Both the position numbers and the translations under genes were made by a program. Source: Crocodylus rhombifer (lineage: Eukaryota > Chordata > Crocodylia > Crocodylidae). Taken from it: a stretch of DNA of 64,000 nt. Below are positions 39,259 to 50,489 of the stretch, piece after piece; position 1 is the first letter of the stretch, and each line of letters starts with the position of its first letter. Where the stretch lies: assembly GCA_038503035.1 (NCBI GenBank), contig JAVSML010020801.1, positions 119,105 to 183,104 of the forward strand, written 5' to 3'. The notes under the pieces were generated by a model, which saw only the letters and a list, made by a program, of their open reading frames with translations, had not been told where the DNA came from and did no database searches.

Positions 39259-39902
39259 GTCACCTTGTTTTGCCCTGTCTTGATGTAAGTGCCTGGGTGG
39301 CAGCAGGGTGCAGAGCCTGCAGGTAAGGCTCCAAGGCCCGGCTCTTGCTCTGCTCCTGGTGGCAGCAACAGCCTGTCCCCTGGACAGGCAGTGACAGATC
39401 CCTCCTGCCCTTTGCTCCTGCCTTGGTCCCATGCCGAGCTGCCACAACCTGGTTCTAAGGCGGGGGCTGGAGAAGCCTTCCCTGAGGGCTGAGAAACCCC
39501 TGCTCTGCCCATGCTGTCCCCTGTTAACCCCAAGCCAGGCTGGCTTGGACCAGCAGCCTTCTGCTTGGCCATCCAATGCAGTAGCTGGGGCCCCAAAGCC
39601 TGTGCAGCCTGCGGCTCCTTTCACATTCTCCCGGCTACAAAATACAGCGATCCCCTACTCAGAGCTGAGCTGGACACTGACTGCTTGGGGTGGGAAGGGC
39701 AGGAGCTGCCCTGAGACAGCCTGTGCCTGGCACTGCCCTGCCCCGCAGTGCTGCCACAGCCACCCTTTCCCCTTCCTCAGGCCCTGGATACAGCCAGGGA
39801 GCAGAGCTAGAAACACAGCGGGTATTTCTACAGAGCTGGGCAGGGTATAGACCAACCCTGAGAGCAGAGGGCGCAGGCCTGAGCAGCATGAAGGTGAGAA
39901 TA

Positions 39903-39974
39903 GGGCTTGTTCAGGATTTGAACACAGGACCTCTCACACCCTAAGTAGGAATCATACACCTAAACCAACAAGTT
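39903..39974 (-). pseudogene. tRNA-Pro (AGG) pseudogene
   Basis: The minus strand gives exactly 72 nt with AGG in loop CTTAGGGTG, B box GTGTTCAAATCC and acceptor arms AACTTGT and ACAAGCC that pair over five positions. The anticodon stem is CCTAC/GTGAG, mispaired. Function is unlikely but less clear than for the other relics. Confidence 0.6.
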
Positions 39975-40084
39975 AAAGACATAAGCTCCTTTCCCAGATG
40001 TTTTCAAGTACAGTTACAAGCAGGGCTGGAAACTTTTTCCCATGCCCCAGCTGTCATTAGCTCTGCAGTTGCCAGCCCTGCCTG

Positions 40085-40520
40085 CAGCTCCGCCCCACCA
40101 AGGCCCGGGTCCTCTTGGTCAACCTCCTCCTGGCACTGGCCAAACTCGTCATCTGGTGGTCCAGGCAGGAGGGTCTGGACGGGAAGGTTCCTGGGGCCCT
40201 CGGGGCTGCTTTCCGCGGTGTCCTTTGCGCACGTCTCCGGGCGGAGTACCAGTGGGCAGTAGCCGCCAGCGAGCTTTCCCAGTTCGCGAGCCGCTGGGCG
40301 CTGTCCGGGGTCTCTGCTCGGTGTCCCCCAGGGCAGCACTTGTTTTGAACCTCTGACCTGCACGAGCACACCCTGTTTTCTCTTTTGTTGTCCCCCGTAT
40401 TTTATTGGTGTTTTTAAGGCGCTCGCCACCCTTCCAGTGGCAGCCCCGTGGTGGTTTTAAGCTTTTAGCTTTTTATTGCTTTTCCGCTTTTATGCTTTTA
40501 AGCTTTTAGCTTTTAACCGC
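40085..40520 (+). mobile_element. Tx1-like LINE ORF2 C-terminus and 3' tail
   Basis: The frame reads VNLLLALAKLVIWWSRQEGL, then GAAFRGVLCARLRAEYQWAV and FASRWAL, ending at TGA 40,346-40,348. It is followed by a T-rich tail with repeated TTTTAAGCTTTTAGC. I assign it to the Tx1 group from the recalled C-terminal pattern. It is 5'-truncated. Confidence 0.5.
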
Positions 40521-40525
40521 CACCA

Positions 40526-40800
40526 ATGGTAACGAGCGCCGGACGCCAAGGGCTGACTCTCGTCCATCTGATGTCTCCCAACGCTGGTCGTCTGGTGCAA
40601 AGAAACATCAACATCGACATCAACGGCCAGTGGAGCTCACCCATTCGGGTGACAACTTTTGGTCCCTGTCCGCACCCTGGTGCGGACGCCACGAATACCC
40701 ACGGCCATCCTCCTCCGGCGGCCCCAAGGACTAGTGGTGCTGCCGCGTACCTCAACGGGAAATCAACAATAGTCTGCAGCTCCACTAAGCTTTCATGGGC
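40526..40800 (+). other. Unexplained CpG-containing block with open frame
   Basis: Beginning ATGGTAACGAGCGCCGGACG, this block has many more CpG and fewer repeats than its neighbours. It carries an open frame of 150 codons to 40,978 that matches nothing I know. It follows directly on the T-rich LINE tail, so it may be the 5' end or 3' transduced part of an element. Confidence 0.3.
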
Positions 40801-41866
40801 CAAACCCCATTCCCTGCCAGCGGGTAGTGCAGGGGCTGGTTCTCACTCAGTTTTCCTCCTGCCTGTGAGGCCCTTCAGGTCCCTACAAAGGGGACTTGAT
40901 TGCAAACCAGGGAGATGTAGCTCAGCAGCTGCACATGGTGCAGCCTTGGCACAGGCACATGCAAGCAGGGTGCCCTGATCCAAGGGTTGGCCAGGACCAG
41001 GGAGTGCTTCCCAGGCCTGGGGAGGGTGGAGGTTGGCCCCGTCCCCAGCATGTCCCGAGGCTCTGGGGAGGAAGACGTGAGAATCATCCCCTCTAGCCCA
41101 GGGAGCCAGGCAGGAGATGCACCCACCCATCTCGCTGTTGCAACCCTGGCAGCCCCGGCTTGGCCTGCAGATGCTCAGACCTCCAGGCTGCCCATCCCGA
41201 CCTGTCCCCTCCAAGCACAGACAGAGCAGCACTGGGCTCACGGCACTTGTTGCAGCCAGGGCAGAACCATGCCAAGACCCCTCAAGGAGGATCAGCAGCA
41301 ATCGAAGTCCCAAGCAGACCAGCTTGGCGAAAGTGTCTGTCTCCCCACCCAGGCCAGACTGGAGGCATCTTGATCCCTACTCCACACTGAGACAGAGGCT
41401 CCAAAGTGCAGGGACACAGAGTGACATAGAGCTGATGCTGCCTCAGCTGGGTCAGCAGGTTCCCCTGGGGAGCAGTTTTGGCTTCAAATGTCCAGGACGC
41501 ATTGCAAGTCGAGCCCCCCTGCACCTCTCTCCAGCTGGATTCTTCTGCACAGCCCATGTGCACGCCACCCACAGAGTGTCCCAGAGCCCCTGCCTACAGC
41601 CCAGCTCTGGAATACTGCTTGCACCCCTCCGGCTTGGACAGGTTTGATGCTAAGATCCCTCCTGGTTTTCAACCTCCTTGTCTGGAGGGACATCACCTTG
41701 TTCTGGGACGGGGGAGCTGACTCGGCAGGCAGCAAGGGCCGGCTCTGAGTGTAGCACGTGGAAGCTCAGGGAGGGGAGAGGCAGTGCTATGAGACAGGGC
41801 AGGAAGCAGAACGCAGAGCAGCAGACGTGTAAGAGAAAGGCGGCCTGGCACGCCAGCCAAGAAGGT
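40801..41866. other. No gene recognised
   Basis: GC-rich sequence with short overlapping ORFs, none with recognisable motifs. Confidence 0.4.
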
Positions 41867-41961
41867 TCATAGATTCATAGATTCATAGATGCTAGGGTCG
41901 GAAGGGACCTCAATAGATCATCGAGTCCGACCCCCTGCATAAGCAGGAAAGAGTGCTGGGC

Positions 41962-44961
41962 CTACATTACCCCAGCTAGATACACATCCAACCTTCTCTT
42001 GAATACCCCCAGGGTAGGGGAGAGCACCACCTCCCTTGGGAGCCCGTTCCAGACCTTGGCCACTCGAACTGTGAAGAAGTTCCTCCTAATATCTAATCTA
42101 AATCTGCTCTCCTCTAGCTTGTGGCCATTATTTCTTGTAACCCCCGGGGGCGCCTTGGTGAATAAATACTCACCAATTCCCTTCTGTGCCCCCCTGACGA
42201 ACTTATAGGCAGCCACCAGGTCGCCTCTCAACCTTCTCTTGCGGAGGCTGAAAAGGTCCAGTTTCTCTAATCTCTCCTCATAGGGCTTGGCCTGCAGGCC
42301 CTTAACCATACGAGTGGCCCTTCTCTGGACCCTCTCCAGGTTATCCGCATCCTTCTTGAAGTGCGGCGCCCAGAATTGCACGCAGTACTCCAGCTGCGGT
42401 CTGACCAGCGCCCGATAGAGGGGAAGTATCACCTCCTTGGACCTATTTGTCATGCATCTGCTGATGCACGATAAAGTGCCATTGGCTTTTCTGATGGTTT
42501 CGTCACACTGCCGACTCATGTTCATCTTGGAGTCCACTAGGACTCCAAGATCCCTTTCCACTTCCGTGACACCCAGCAGGTCATTTCCTAGGCTGTAGGT
42601 GTGCTGGACATTTTTCCTCCCTAGATGCAGCACTTTGCATTTCTCCTTGTTGAACTGCATTCTGTTGTTTTCTGCCCACTTGTCTAACCTGTCCAGGTCT
42701 GCTTGCAGCTGCTCCCTGCCCTCCGGCGTGTCCACTTCGCCCCATAGCTTAGTGTCATCTGCAAACTTGGACAGAGTACATTTCACCCCCTCGTCCAAGT
42801 CGCTGATGAAGACATTGAAGAGTATCGGTCCAAGCACCGAGCCCTGCGGGACCCCACTGCCCACACTCTTCCAGGTCGAAACCGACCCATCCACCACGAC
42901 TCTCTGGGTGCGACCCTCCAGCCAATTCTCCACCCACCGGACTGTGCAGTCATCCAAGTCACAGCCCCTTAACTTGTTCACCAGTATGGGGTGGGATACC
43001 GTGTCAAAGGCCTTCCTGAAGTCCAAGTATACGACATCCACCCCTCCTCCTGCGTCGAGGCGTTTTGTGACCTGGTCATAAAAAGAGACTAGATTGGTCA
43101 GGCACGATCTACCTGCCACGAACCCGTGCTGGTTTCCCCTCAGCATAATTTATCCTGCCGGGCTCTCACAAATGTGAGCCTTGATGATTTTCTCAAAGAT
43201 TTTGCCAAGGATGGAGGTGAGACTGACTGGCCTATAGTTACCCGGGTCCTCCTTCCTCCCCTTCTTGAAAATGGGAACCACATTGGCCCTTTTCCAGTCC
43301 TCCGGGACTTGACCCGTGCGCCACGAGCGTTCAAATATTCCCGCCAGTGGCTCTGCAATGATGTCGGCCAGTGCCTTCAGTACCCTCGGATGGAGCTCAT
43401 CCGGGCCTGCCGACTTAAAGGCATCCAGTTCCTCCAAGTGACCCTGCACCACCTCAGGGCCCACGCATGGAAGTCTGGTGCCTTGCTGCTGCCTCCCTAC
43501 ACTCCCAGTGAGAGACTTGTCATGCCTCTCACTTAGGAACACTGAGGCGAAGAACTCGTTGAGGAGTTCAGCCTTGTCCCCTCTGTCCGTCACCAATTGT
43601 TTCTGCCCATTTAGCAGGGGTCCTATTCCTCCCTGGGCCTTCCTTTTACTCCCTATATATCTAAAAAACAATTTCTTATTGTCTTTTACTTGGGTTGCCA
43701 TCCTCAGCTCCATGGTAGCTTTGGCCTGTCTAACTGCCTCCCTACAAGCACGAGCAGAAGAGGTATATTCCTCTTTGGTGATCTCTCCCTGTTTCCACTT
43801 TTTATGTGCTCCCCTTTTGGCCCTTAGTCTGCCCTGGATTTCTCTGGTCAGCCAGGGAAGCCTCCTGGCCCCTTTCCCTCTTTTACCTCGCACGGGGATC
43901 GTCTCGCTTTGTGCTCGAAGGATAGCTTCCTTAAGGCACAGCCACCCTTCTTGGGCTCCCATCATTTCAAAACTACTACTCTGCAGTGCATCCTTCACTA
44001 ATCGCCTGAGTTTGCTGAAATCAGCTTTCCTAAAGTCCAGCACGTTCACCCTACTGGTTACCTTACCCACTCGACGCCTTATGTTGAATTGTACTTTTAG
44101 GTGATCACTGTCCCCCAGATGGCTACCGATCTGTAGGTCCCCTACTATGTCATCCCCCGTTGCCAATACCAGATCCAGTAAGGCATTCCCCCTAGTGGGA
44201 CCATGTACCTCCTGCGTCAGGTGGAGGTCCTGTACACAGGTTAGAAACCTGCGTGAGCGGTGGGACTTTGCTGTCTGTGTCTCCCAGCAGATGTCCGGGT
44301 AGTTTAGGTCCCCCATGACCACCGCCTCTTTAGCTTTTATGGTCTCTGAGAGTTGCCTCAGGAGCCCCAAATCTATTTCTTCCCCTTGATGTGGGGGTCT
44401 GTAGCAGACCCCTACCACCAAATCCTTTTCTCCTTGCCCCCCATGTAGCCTAACCCACAGTCCTTCTACTTCCTCATCCTTTGATTCTGTCTTGATGAGG
44501 GTTGATGTATATTGCTCCTTAACATAGAGCGCAACCCCTCCCCCCCTTTTCCCCACTCTGTCCCTTCTGTACAATCTATAGCCCTCAATATGTACCGCCC
44601 AGTCGTGGGATGGATCCCACCAGGTTTCCGTCAGCCCCACTAAGTCGTAGTCGTTTAGTGCAACCAGGAGCGCTAGTTCATCCTGCTTGTTCCCCATGCT
44701 CCTAGCATTAGTATATAGGCACTTGAGCCCTGTGACTGGTGCTTTTGCTACCCCCTCGCTCCAAGTCCTAAAGGGCTTTTTGTCTCTAACCTTCCCGTTC
44801 CTTACCTGTGCCGTATTGCTGTCCACCCCCTGCCTTTCACGTTCCCAAAGCTCTCTTTCTTCAGGCTGGGCTGTCCTTGTGGGTGCCACCTGGTTTGGTG
44901 GTCCACAGCCTCCCCCACCCTCATCTTCCCCTCCCCCCAACGAGCCTAGTTTAAAGCCCAC
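41962..44961 (-). pseudogene. CR1 ORF2 with one nonsense codon
   Basis: The frame from ATG at 44,961 to the end at 41,962 is about 1,000 codons, normal for CR1 ORF2. Endonuclease motifs: CLYTNARSMGNKQ, LTETWWDPSHDW, VVMGDLNYPDICWE, LLDLVLATGDD and GDSDH. RT motifs: [46 protein letters not shown] and an intact FADDTKLWG. The only break is TAA at 43,150-43,152, where related copies have Glu in a GEIMLRGNQ context, so one base change explains it. The start codon overlaps the ORF1 stop. Mobility today would need an intact source in trans. Confidence 0.92.
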
Positions 44962-45165
44962 CGGAGGAGATCCGCCAACCTGGAAGAAAACACACGCTTA
45001 CCTTTGGGGGACAGGTGAAGCCCATCCCAGCTGAGCATGTCCCTCGTTGTAATGTGTGGGTCATTGTCCAGGAAGCCGAAGCCTGCCTCGAGACACCACT
45101 GCCGAAGCCGCCAGTTGGTCTCTCGGATGCAGTTCTCATGCCGTCTTCCACGTCCGTTCACTGGT
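44946..45165 (-). pseudogene. CR1 ORF1 C-terminus
   Basis: It shows the esterase end with WCLEAGFGFLDNDPHITTRD and DGLHLSPKGKRVFSSRLADL, finishing RWALN-TAG at 44,946. The TAG lies inside the first codons of ORF2 (ATGGGCTTTAAACTAGG), a 16-nt overlap. Confidence 0.85.
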
Positions 45166-45174
45166 TGGCCCATA

Positions 45175-46076
45175 ACAGCCTGAAAATTCCCACAGGGAGG
45201 GGGGAAAGGATTCACTGAGGATTTTAACACAGGACCAGTGGCATTCAAAGGGAGAACCATGGCCTGAGATGACAGCTGGCAGACTAGCAGCTCGCCCACA
45301 TATAGGACCATGCTGTAGGGTGGGTGGTGCTAGAAAGTGCCAGGGACCCACAACCACAGGCTGTCTCCAGCCAGGATCACCCTGTCTGGCCTGTGTGGAC
45401 AGCAGAGAGGGGCTTGAACCCTTCCCTGCTCCCCCCAGCCAGCATGGGGGCAGGCACTTTCCCTGGGCCAGATACAGGCAGCTCAGAGCCTGAAGGGAAA
45501 GGAAAAGGGGGCCCACCTGGGATTTAAGAGTGGGACCTCTGCCACCATAAGCAAGAATCACAGCCCTGGCCCAAGCAGCCAGCTGGATGCAAAAGTCACT
45601 GTCTCCAAGCAGAGGCAGGCAGGGCTGGAAAATTCTGCCACCCCCGAGGCTGTCATCAGGGCTTGTGGTTTCCAGTCCTGTCCATAGCTCTGCTGAGGAC
45701 ACAGAGGGAAGAGCCATGTCTCCAGGAGAGTCCTGGGTCTGGGAGGTGTTTGTCCCTTTTGAGGGGAGATCATGGACAATCCCAGACCAATACAGGATTT
45801 CCTAGGACAGAGCTGTTCCCCTCCAGAGGGGGAAGGAATTTCAGGACCTCTGCACTGGGGAAACTAGGACCATGGGTCAGATTGCTGGTGTTGGCCACAA
45901 GCACAGAATGCTGCTCTGGGCAAGCCTCCCTCACAACCCATATGAGACTTGAACTCCAGACCTCTTCAAGGCACTGCAGCCATTACCCTTCCAGATTTGT
46001 CATCCAGAGCCAGGCAGAGTCTGGTCTTGGTGTGGCTGCATGCAACTCTTAGCTTAAAACCAATGGCAAAAGGGGC
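45175..46076 (-). repeat. tRNA(Pro)-bearing unit, copy 3 (inverted)
   Basis: Reverse-complement match to 6,585-7,300 and to 35,640-36,200, including the flanks TTGTTGGCC-type and ATGGCTGCAGTGCC. It ends exactly in the 3' acceptor arm of the first tRNA (AAAGGGGCTC at 46,070). Confidence 0.72.
45509..45580 (-). pseudogene. tRNA-Pro-like pseudogene (inverted paralog of 6,899-6,970)
   Basis: It is almost the same sequence as 6,899-6,970 on the opposite strand, with the same decayed B box and ATG loop. Confidence 0.55.
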
Positions 46077-46086
46077 TCAGCCAGGA

Positions 46087-46205
46087 CTGAAGAAGCCCAA
46101 GTCCAGGTCCAGTGGACAACTGTGGCTCCAAGATAGGAGCATTTGGGGCCGGGCAGTGCAGGGCAAGGCCAGAGGGGTGACACCCAGGAGCTGCAGCAAA
46201 TCACT
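46087..46205 (+). pseudogene. Displaced fragment of IgSF exon D3 plus intron
   Basis: 46,087-46,205 matches 18,086-18,205 closely: CTGAAGAAGCCCAAGTCCAG, then the donor position (GTAGGAG now ATAGGAG at 46,133), then GGCCGGGCAGTGCAGGGCAA and GACACCCAGGAG. It lies between the inverted tRNA unit and CR1 copy I, with no other Ig exon nearby. Confidence 0.8.
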
Positions 46206-46693
46206 CAGGAGCCAGGAGCAGGGAAGAGAGAAGGGATCCAGGCATACGTGTGTCCTGCACACGTGTGCCCCCTTACCTGACCTGAGGCAGAGGCGGACGC
46301 AGCAGCAGCAGAGCCAGCAATAGGGGCAGCATCAGCTGATCCCCCTAAGGTAAGTGGGCAGAGAGACCAGACACAGCTGAGCCAGATCCGAAGGGGAAGC
46401 CCCCAGGGTCCCTCTTAGCTGAGCCGGTAGGGAGCTGCGCTTTGCAACGGCATTTGTGTCAGCGTTCGTGCTGGCAGGCGAGCAGGAAGGACCAGGAGAG
46501 AGACTCCTGCTAGCGCAGGGCAAAGGCACCGCACTCAGCCAGAAACAAGCACAAGTCCTACGATGGTGTCGATGCGGAGTGCTGCCAGGGCCCCTACCTG
46601 GGGGGCCCAGCTTTCCCGGGGCTTGTCTGAGGCCTCCATTCAGATAGAGCCCATGGGGGGGCTGGTGTCCCCCCATCCCCTGGCCTGCGGGAG

Positions 46694-47623
46694 TTGCCCA
46701 GCAAGGCCCAGGGGGGCAGACATTGGGGACCCCACCCCTGTCCTGCAGGCACCCGCCTTAGGGCTCTGGAGGCACAGGTGAATGAGCTCCAGGAGGAGGT
46801 TAGCAGGCTGAGGGGAATCAGGGAGGCGGAGGAAGAAACCAATGGCTATTTCCTTTCCCTGCAGGGCCATGCACCCAAGGAAGAAGCACCTCAGGAATTG
46901 CCCTCCACTGCAGAGTGGCAGACGCTCACCTCCAGAACCAGGGCTGCTCGCAACACAACAGCACCAGCTCCTCCGGTCCGGCTGGAGAACAGGTACGAGG
47001 CCCTGGCAACTCTGGAGGAGAAGGAGGGAGAGGAGGCAACTGGAGAGGAGGCAACTCCACACTCTCCATGATCTGAGCAGGCCAAAGGAGCTAAGCAGTC
47101 CTGGAGGAAAAAGCATCAAGTGATCATCATAGGCGGCTCCATCCTGAGAGGTACAGAGGGCCCCATCTATCGCCAGGATCCCTCAACACAAGAGGTCTAC
47201 TGCCTACCCGGAGCAAAGATTCAAGGACATGAAGGGGATGATCCAGGCCATGATCCAGCCCACTGATTACTACCCCATGGTCCTAATCCATGTGGGTACT
47301 AATGATTCGGCCAGGAGAAGGCCTGATCACCCGAGGGCGAACTACCATGCTCTGGGGGTGTGCTGAAGGAGATAGGTGCACAGGTGGTTTTCTCTTCTGT
47401 CCTACCAGTGAGCAGACGTGGAAGACTACATGAGACGTTCAATGCGAAGACCAGCTGGCGGCTTTGGGAATGGTGTCTCGAGGCGGGCTTTGGCTTCCTC
47501 AACAACGACCGGCACATCACAACAAGAGACATGCTCGGGTGGGATGGGCTCCACCTTTCCCCCAAAGGTAAGCGTGTGTTCTCTTCTAGGTTGGTGGATC
47601 TCCTCTGGTGGGCTTTAAACTAG
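46694..47623 (+). pseudogene. CR1 ORF1: coiled coil and SGNH esterase
   Basis: The N-terminal part has a heptad-like LRALEAQVNELQEEVSRLRG, a probable coiled coil for trimerisation. It is followed by a low-complexity linker and the esterase domain with IIIGGSILRGTEG (Gly-Gly-Ser in block I), a frame-shifted block III near 47,290 (HVGTNDSARR) and DGLHLSPKGKRVF. It ends LLWWALN-TAG at 47,621-47,623, overlapping ORF2 ATG 47,608. A TGA at 47,069-47,071 and shifts near 47,215 and 47,340 inactivate it. Confidence 0.75.
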
Positions 47624-49735
47624 GCTTGTTGGGGGAAGGCGAAGACAAGGGCAGAGGAAGCCTTGGACCGCCAAACCAAGCAACACCCACAAGTGCAGCC
47701 CAGCCTAGACCGACAAGCGGCACATATACACAGGTAAGCAACGGTGGCCAGGGCAATGCTGAGAGTAGGGGGCCAATGCACACATCCACAGGAGGCTTCA
47801 AATGCCTCTATGCAAATCCTCGTAGTATGGGAAACAAGCAGGAGGAACTTACCCTCCTGCCAGCTGACATCAACCCGGACATAGTGGGGCTCACTGAAAC
47901 GTGGTGAGACCCAACGTATGACTGGGCAGTGAATGTCAAGGGCTATAGGCTGTGCAGGAGGGACAGGACAGGGAGGAAAGGCGGGGGTGTGGCACTCTAC
48001 ATTAAGGAGGAATACACATCCTCATCAATTAGCAAACAGTCAGGGAAGGGGCACTCTGAAGTGCTATGGGTTAGAATACAAAGCAGTCGTGGAGAAAGAG
48101 ACTTAATGGTGGGGGTCAACTACAGACCCCCTAACCACAGGGAAGAGCTCAACCAGGAATTCTTAAGTCAGCTCGCGGAGGTAGTTAGGTCAGAGGACAT
48201 GGTCATCATGGGTGACCTGAACTTTCCAGACATCTGCTGGGAGGAGCAGTCAGCCAGGTCTGACCGCTCACATAGGTTCTTAGCCAGAATGCAGGTGCTC
48301 CATCGAACCCAGGATGTGCACAGCCCCACCAGGGGAGATGTCTTGTTGGACCTGGTGCTGGCCACCAGAGATGACCTGGTGAGGGGGCTGTGGGTGCTTG
48401 ACCTGGTAAGGAGTGGTTGCTTGTTAAGAAGACGATCCTCCAAGCCTAAAGGAAAGTAATCCCAACACGGCTCAAAGGGCGCAGGAGGGCACACAAGCCC
48501 CCATGGCTCACCAAAACGATCCAGGAATGTCTCCTAGCTAAAAGGGAGGTGCAGTCCCAATGGCAGGGAGGGGCCATGACCAGGGAGGACTACACTGCGG
48601 TTGCTCAGAGATGCAGGGGGCAGTCAGGAAGGCCAAGGCAGAGAGATGGAACTCAGACTAGGTTTCCAGATCAAGGACCACAAGAAATCCGTTTTTTAAA
48701 TACATAGCGGGCAAAAAGAGGGTACTGGGTAACATGGGGCCCCTGCAAGACACACTAGGAAATTTGGTCATCACACCAGATGACAAAGCCAACATATTAA
48801 ACAACTTCTTTGCCTCCATTTTCCTGAGCAGGGACCAGATCAGCCCCCGCTCTGGGCCCCCTTAGACTCGAAGGGAGGTGTACCTAAGCCAAGGGTTAGC
48901 GAGGAACTAGTTAGGGAACTTATGGAGGGACTGGATGTATTCAAATCAGCTGCTCCGGATGATCTCCACCCCCGAGTGCTGAGGGAATTAGCTGAGGTCA
49001 TTGCGGGACCCCTGGCACAGCTTTACAAGCACTTGTGGTGCTCTGGTGCGGTGCCAGAGGACTGGAAGAGGGCCAATGTGGTTCCCATCTTCAAAAAGGG
49101 AGGAAGGAGGACCAGGGAAACTATAGGCCAGTTAGTCTTACCTAAATCCTGCTTAAGCTTTTGAAGAGAATTATTCTGGCGCATGTCCATGAGGGGCCAG
49201 CAGGGGAGATCATGCTCAGGGGCAACCAGCACGGGTTCATTAGCGGCAGATTCTGTCAGACCAACCTGGTGGCCTTCTACGACCAGGTCACCAACTCCTT
49301 AGATGCAGGGGGAGCAGTGGACATCGTCTTCCTGCACTTCCGGAGGCCTTCGACACTGTCTCTCACCCCGTTCTCATTAAGGAACTGGGGGCTGTGGTGT
49401 CGACACCCACACAGTCAGATGCGTCAGACGGGTCACTGTCGACCTGGAGGGATGTGGGCAGTGGGGTCCCCCAGGGCTCGGTCCTTGGGCCCGCACTGTT
49501 CAACATCTTCATCAGTGACTTGGATGAGGGGGTAAAAAGCACCTGTTCAAATTTGCTGACGACTCTAAGATGTCGGGGGATGTGGGCACACTGGAAGGGA
49601 GGAATAGGCTGCAATAAGACCCAGACAGGTTATAGGGGTGGGCAGATGAGATTAGGATGGGATTCAACACCGACAAGTGCAAGGTGCTGCACCTGGGGAG
49701 GAAGAACCAGCACCATACCTACCTCTTGCCCTGCA
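47608..49735 (+). pseudogene. CR1 ORF2, truncated
   Basis: It reads MGFKLGLLGEGEDKG, SMGNKQEELTLLPADINPDI, VGLTETW then TGA for the second Trp (47,906-47,908), and MGDLNFPDICWEEQSARSDR. A deletion after VLDL removes the SDH part of the endonuclease. RT pieces ([49 protein letters not shown]) lie in different frames. It has the 1-nt loss before FADD seen in copies F and J. It ends at 49,735. Confidence 0.85.
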
Positions 49736-50300
49736 GCTGGGAGTGAGAGGGGGGACTGGGAGTCCCATCACCCATCCCTCATGTGTCCACCTTCAAGCCT
49801 TGGAGGAGCAGGTCAGGGAACTCTAGGTGGCAGTGAGCAGGCTGTGGAAGATCAAGGAGGATGAGGTTGTGATTGATGGGTATTTCCATTCTTTACAGCT
49901 CCAGGTACCTACGAGAGAAACCACACAAGAGGATCTTCAGCAAAGGAGTGGAACACTGTCAGGTCCAGACCCAGGCAGTGGGAGCCGGCGTCTGCTCCCC
50001 CAATGCAGTTGGGGAACAGGTACAGGGCCCTGGCAGCCTTGGTGGAAGATGCAGCATGGAGGAAGTAGTCCATGCAACCCCCACTGGACAGAATGGGGAA
50101 CCATTGCCCAGTCAGAGGAGGAAATGCCGAGTTATTGTGGCGGGTGAATCACTCCTGAGGGGCCAATCTACCAACTGGATCTTATGGCAAGAGAGGTCTC
50201 CTGCGTGCCTGGAGCTAAGATCAGCAACAACACTGAAAGGATTCCTGATCTCATCCAGCCCTCTGACTACTACCCCATGGTCCTTGTCCATTGGGCAGGG
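49736..50300 (+). mobile_element. CR1 5' segment with ORF1 (second copy, E-like)
   Basis: LEEQVREL (coiled-coil-like), YFHSLQLQVPTRETTQEDLQ, SQRRKCRVIVAGESLLRGQS and DYYPMVL-type text match 19,290-19,700. It breaks off at TTGTCCATTGGGCAGGGGG, before the GTND block. Confidence 0.75.
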
Positions 50301-50489
50301 GGTTTGCCATGTTGTAAACAGAAAAATAAACTCATTATATCCTAAAAATCAAACATCCACAATAACATATTTAAATTTTATTATTAAAAAAAATATTGTC
50401 CTGATTCGTGTGCGTTTGTGTGGTCTATTTAGAGGTGATTGCATCATAGATCAAAATTAAATGTTACATTTGTACAGTTATTGCAGGGG
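50301..50489. other. AT-rich stretch, nothing recognised
   Basis: A/T-rich sequence including a run of eight A residues; no gene. Confidence 0.4.

Larger units (their letters stand above)
41867..45165 (-). mobile_element. CR1 LINE with nearly intact ORF2 (copy H)
   Basis: On the minus strand it runs from within ORF1 (45,165) through a complete ORF2 (44,961-41,962) to a 3' end with three TTCATAGA-type units at 41,867-41,890. A single in-frame stop interrupts ORF2, and RT and endonuclease motifs are intact. It is the best-preserved CR1 here. It is truncated in ORF1, where it abuts the inverted tRNA unit. Confidence 0.95.
46206..49735 (+). mobile_element. CR1 LINE, 5' region through RT (copy I)
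   Basis: It contains a 5'UTR-like part, ORF1 (to 47,623) and ORF2 until the middle of RT, where it stops at CACCATACCTAC and abuts another CR1 5' segment. It belongs to the subfamily sharing the frameshift before FADD. Many stops are present. Confidence 0.88.

Noticed and set aside
38683..39624. 313-codon minus-strand ORF
   Set aside because: It has no recognisable domain, lies in GC-rich DNA and reads antisense through a decayed tRNA. Composition alone explains it.
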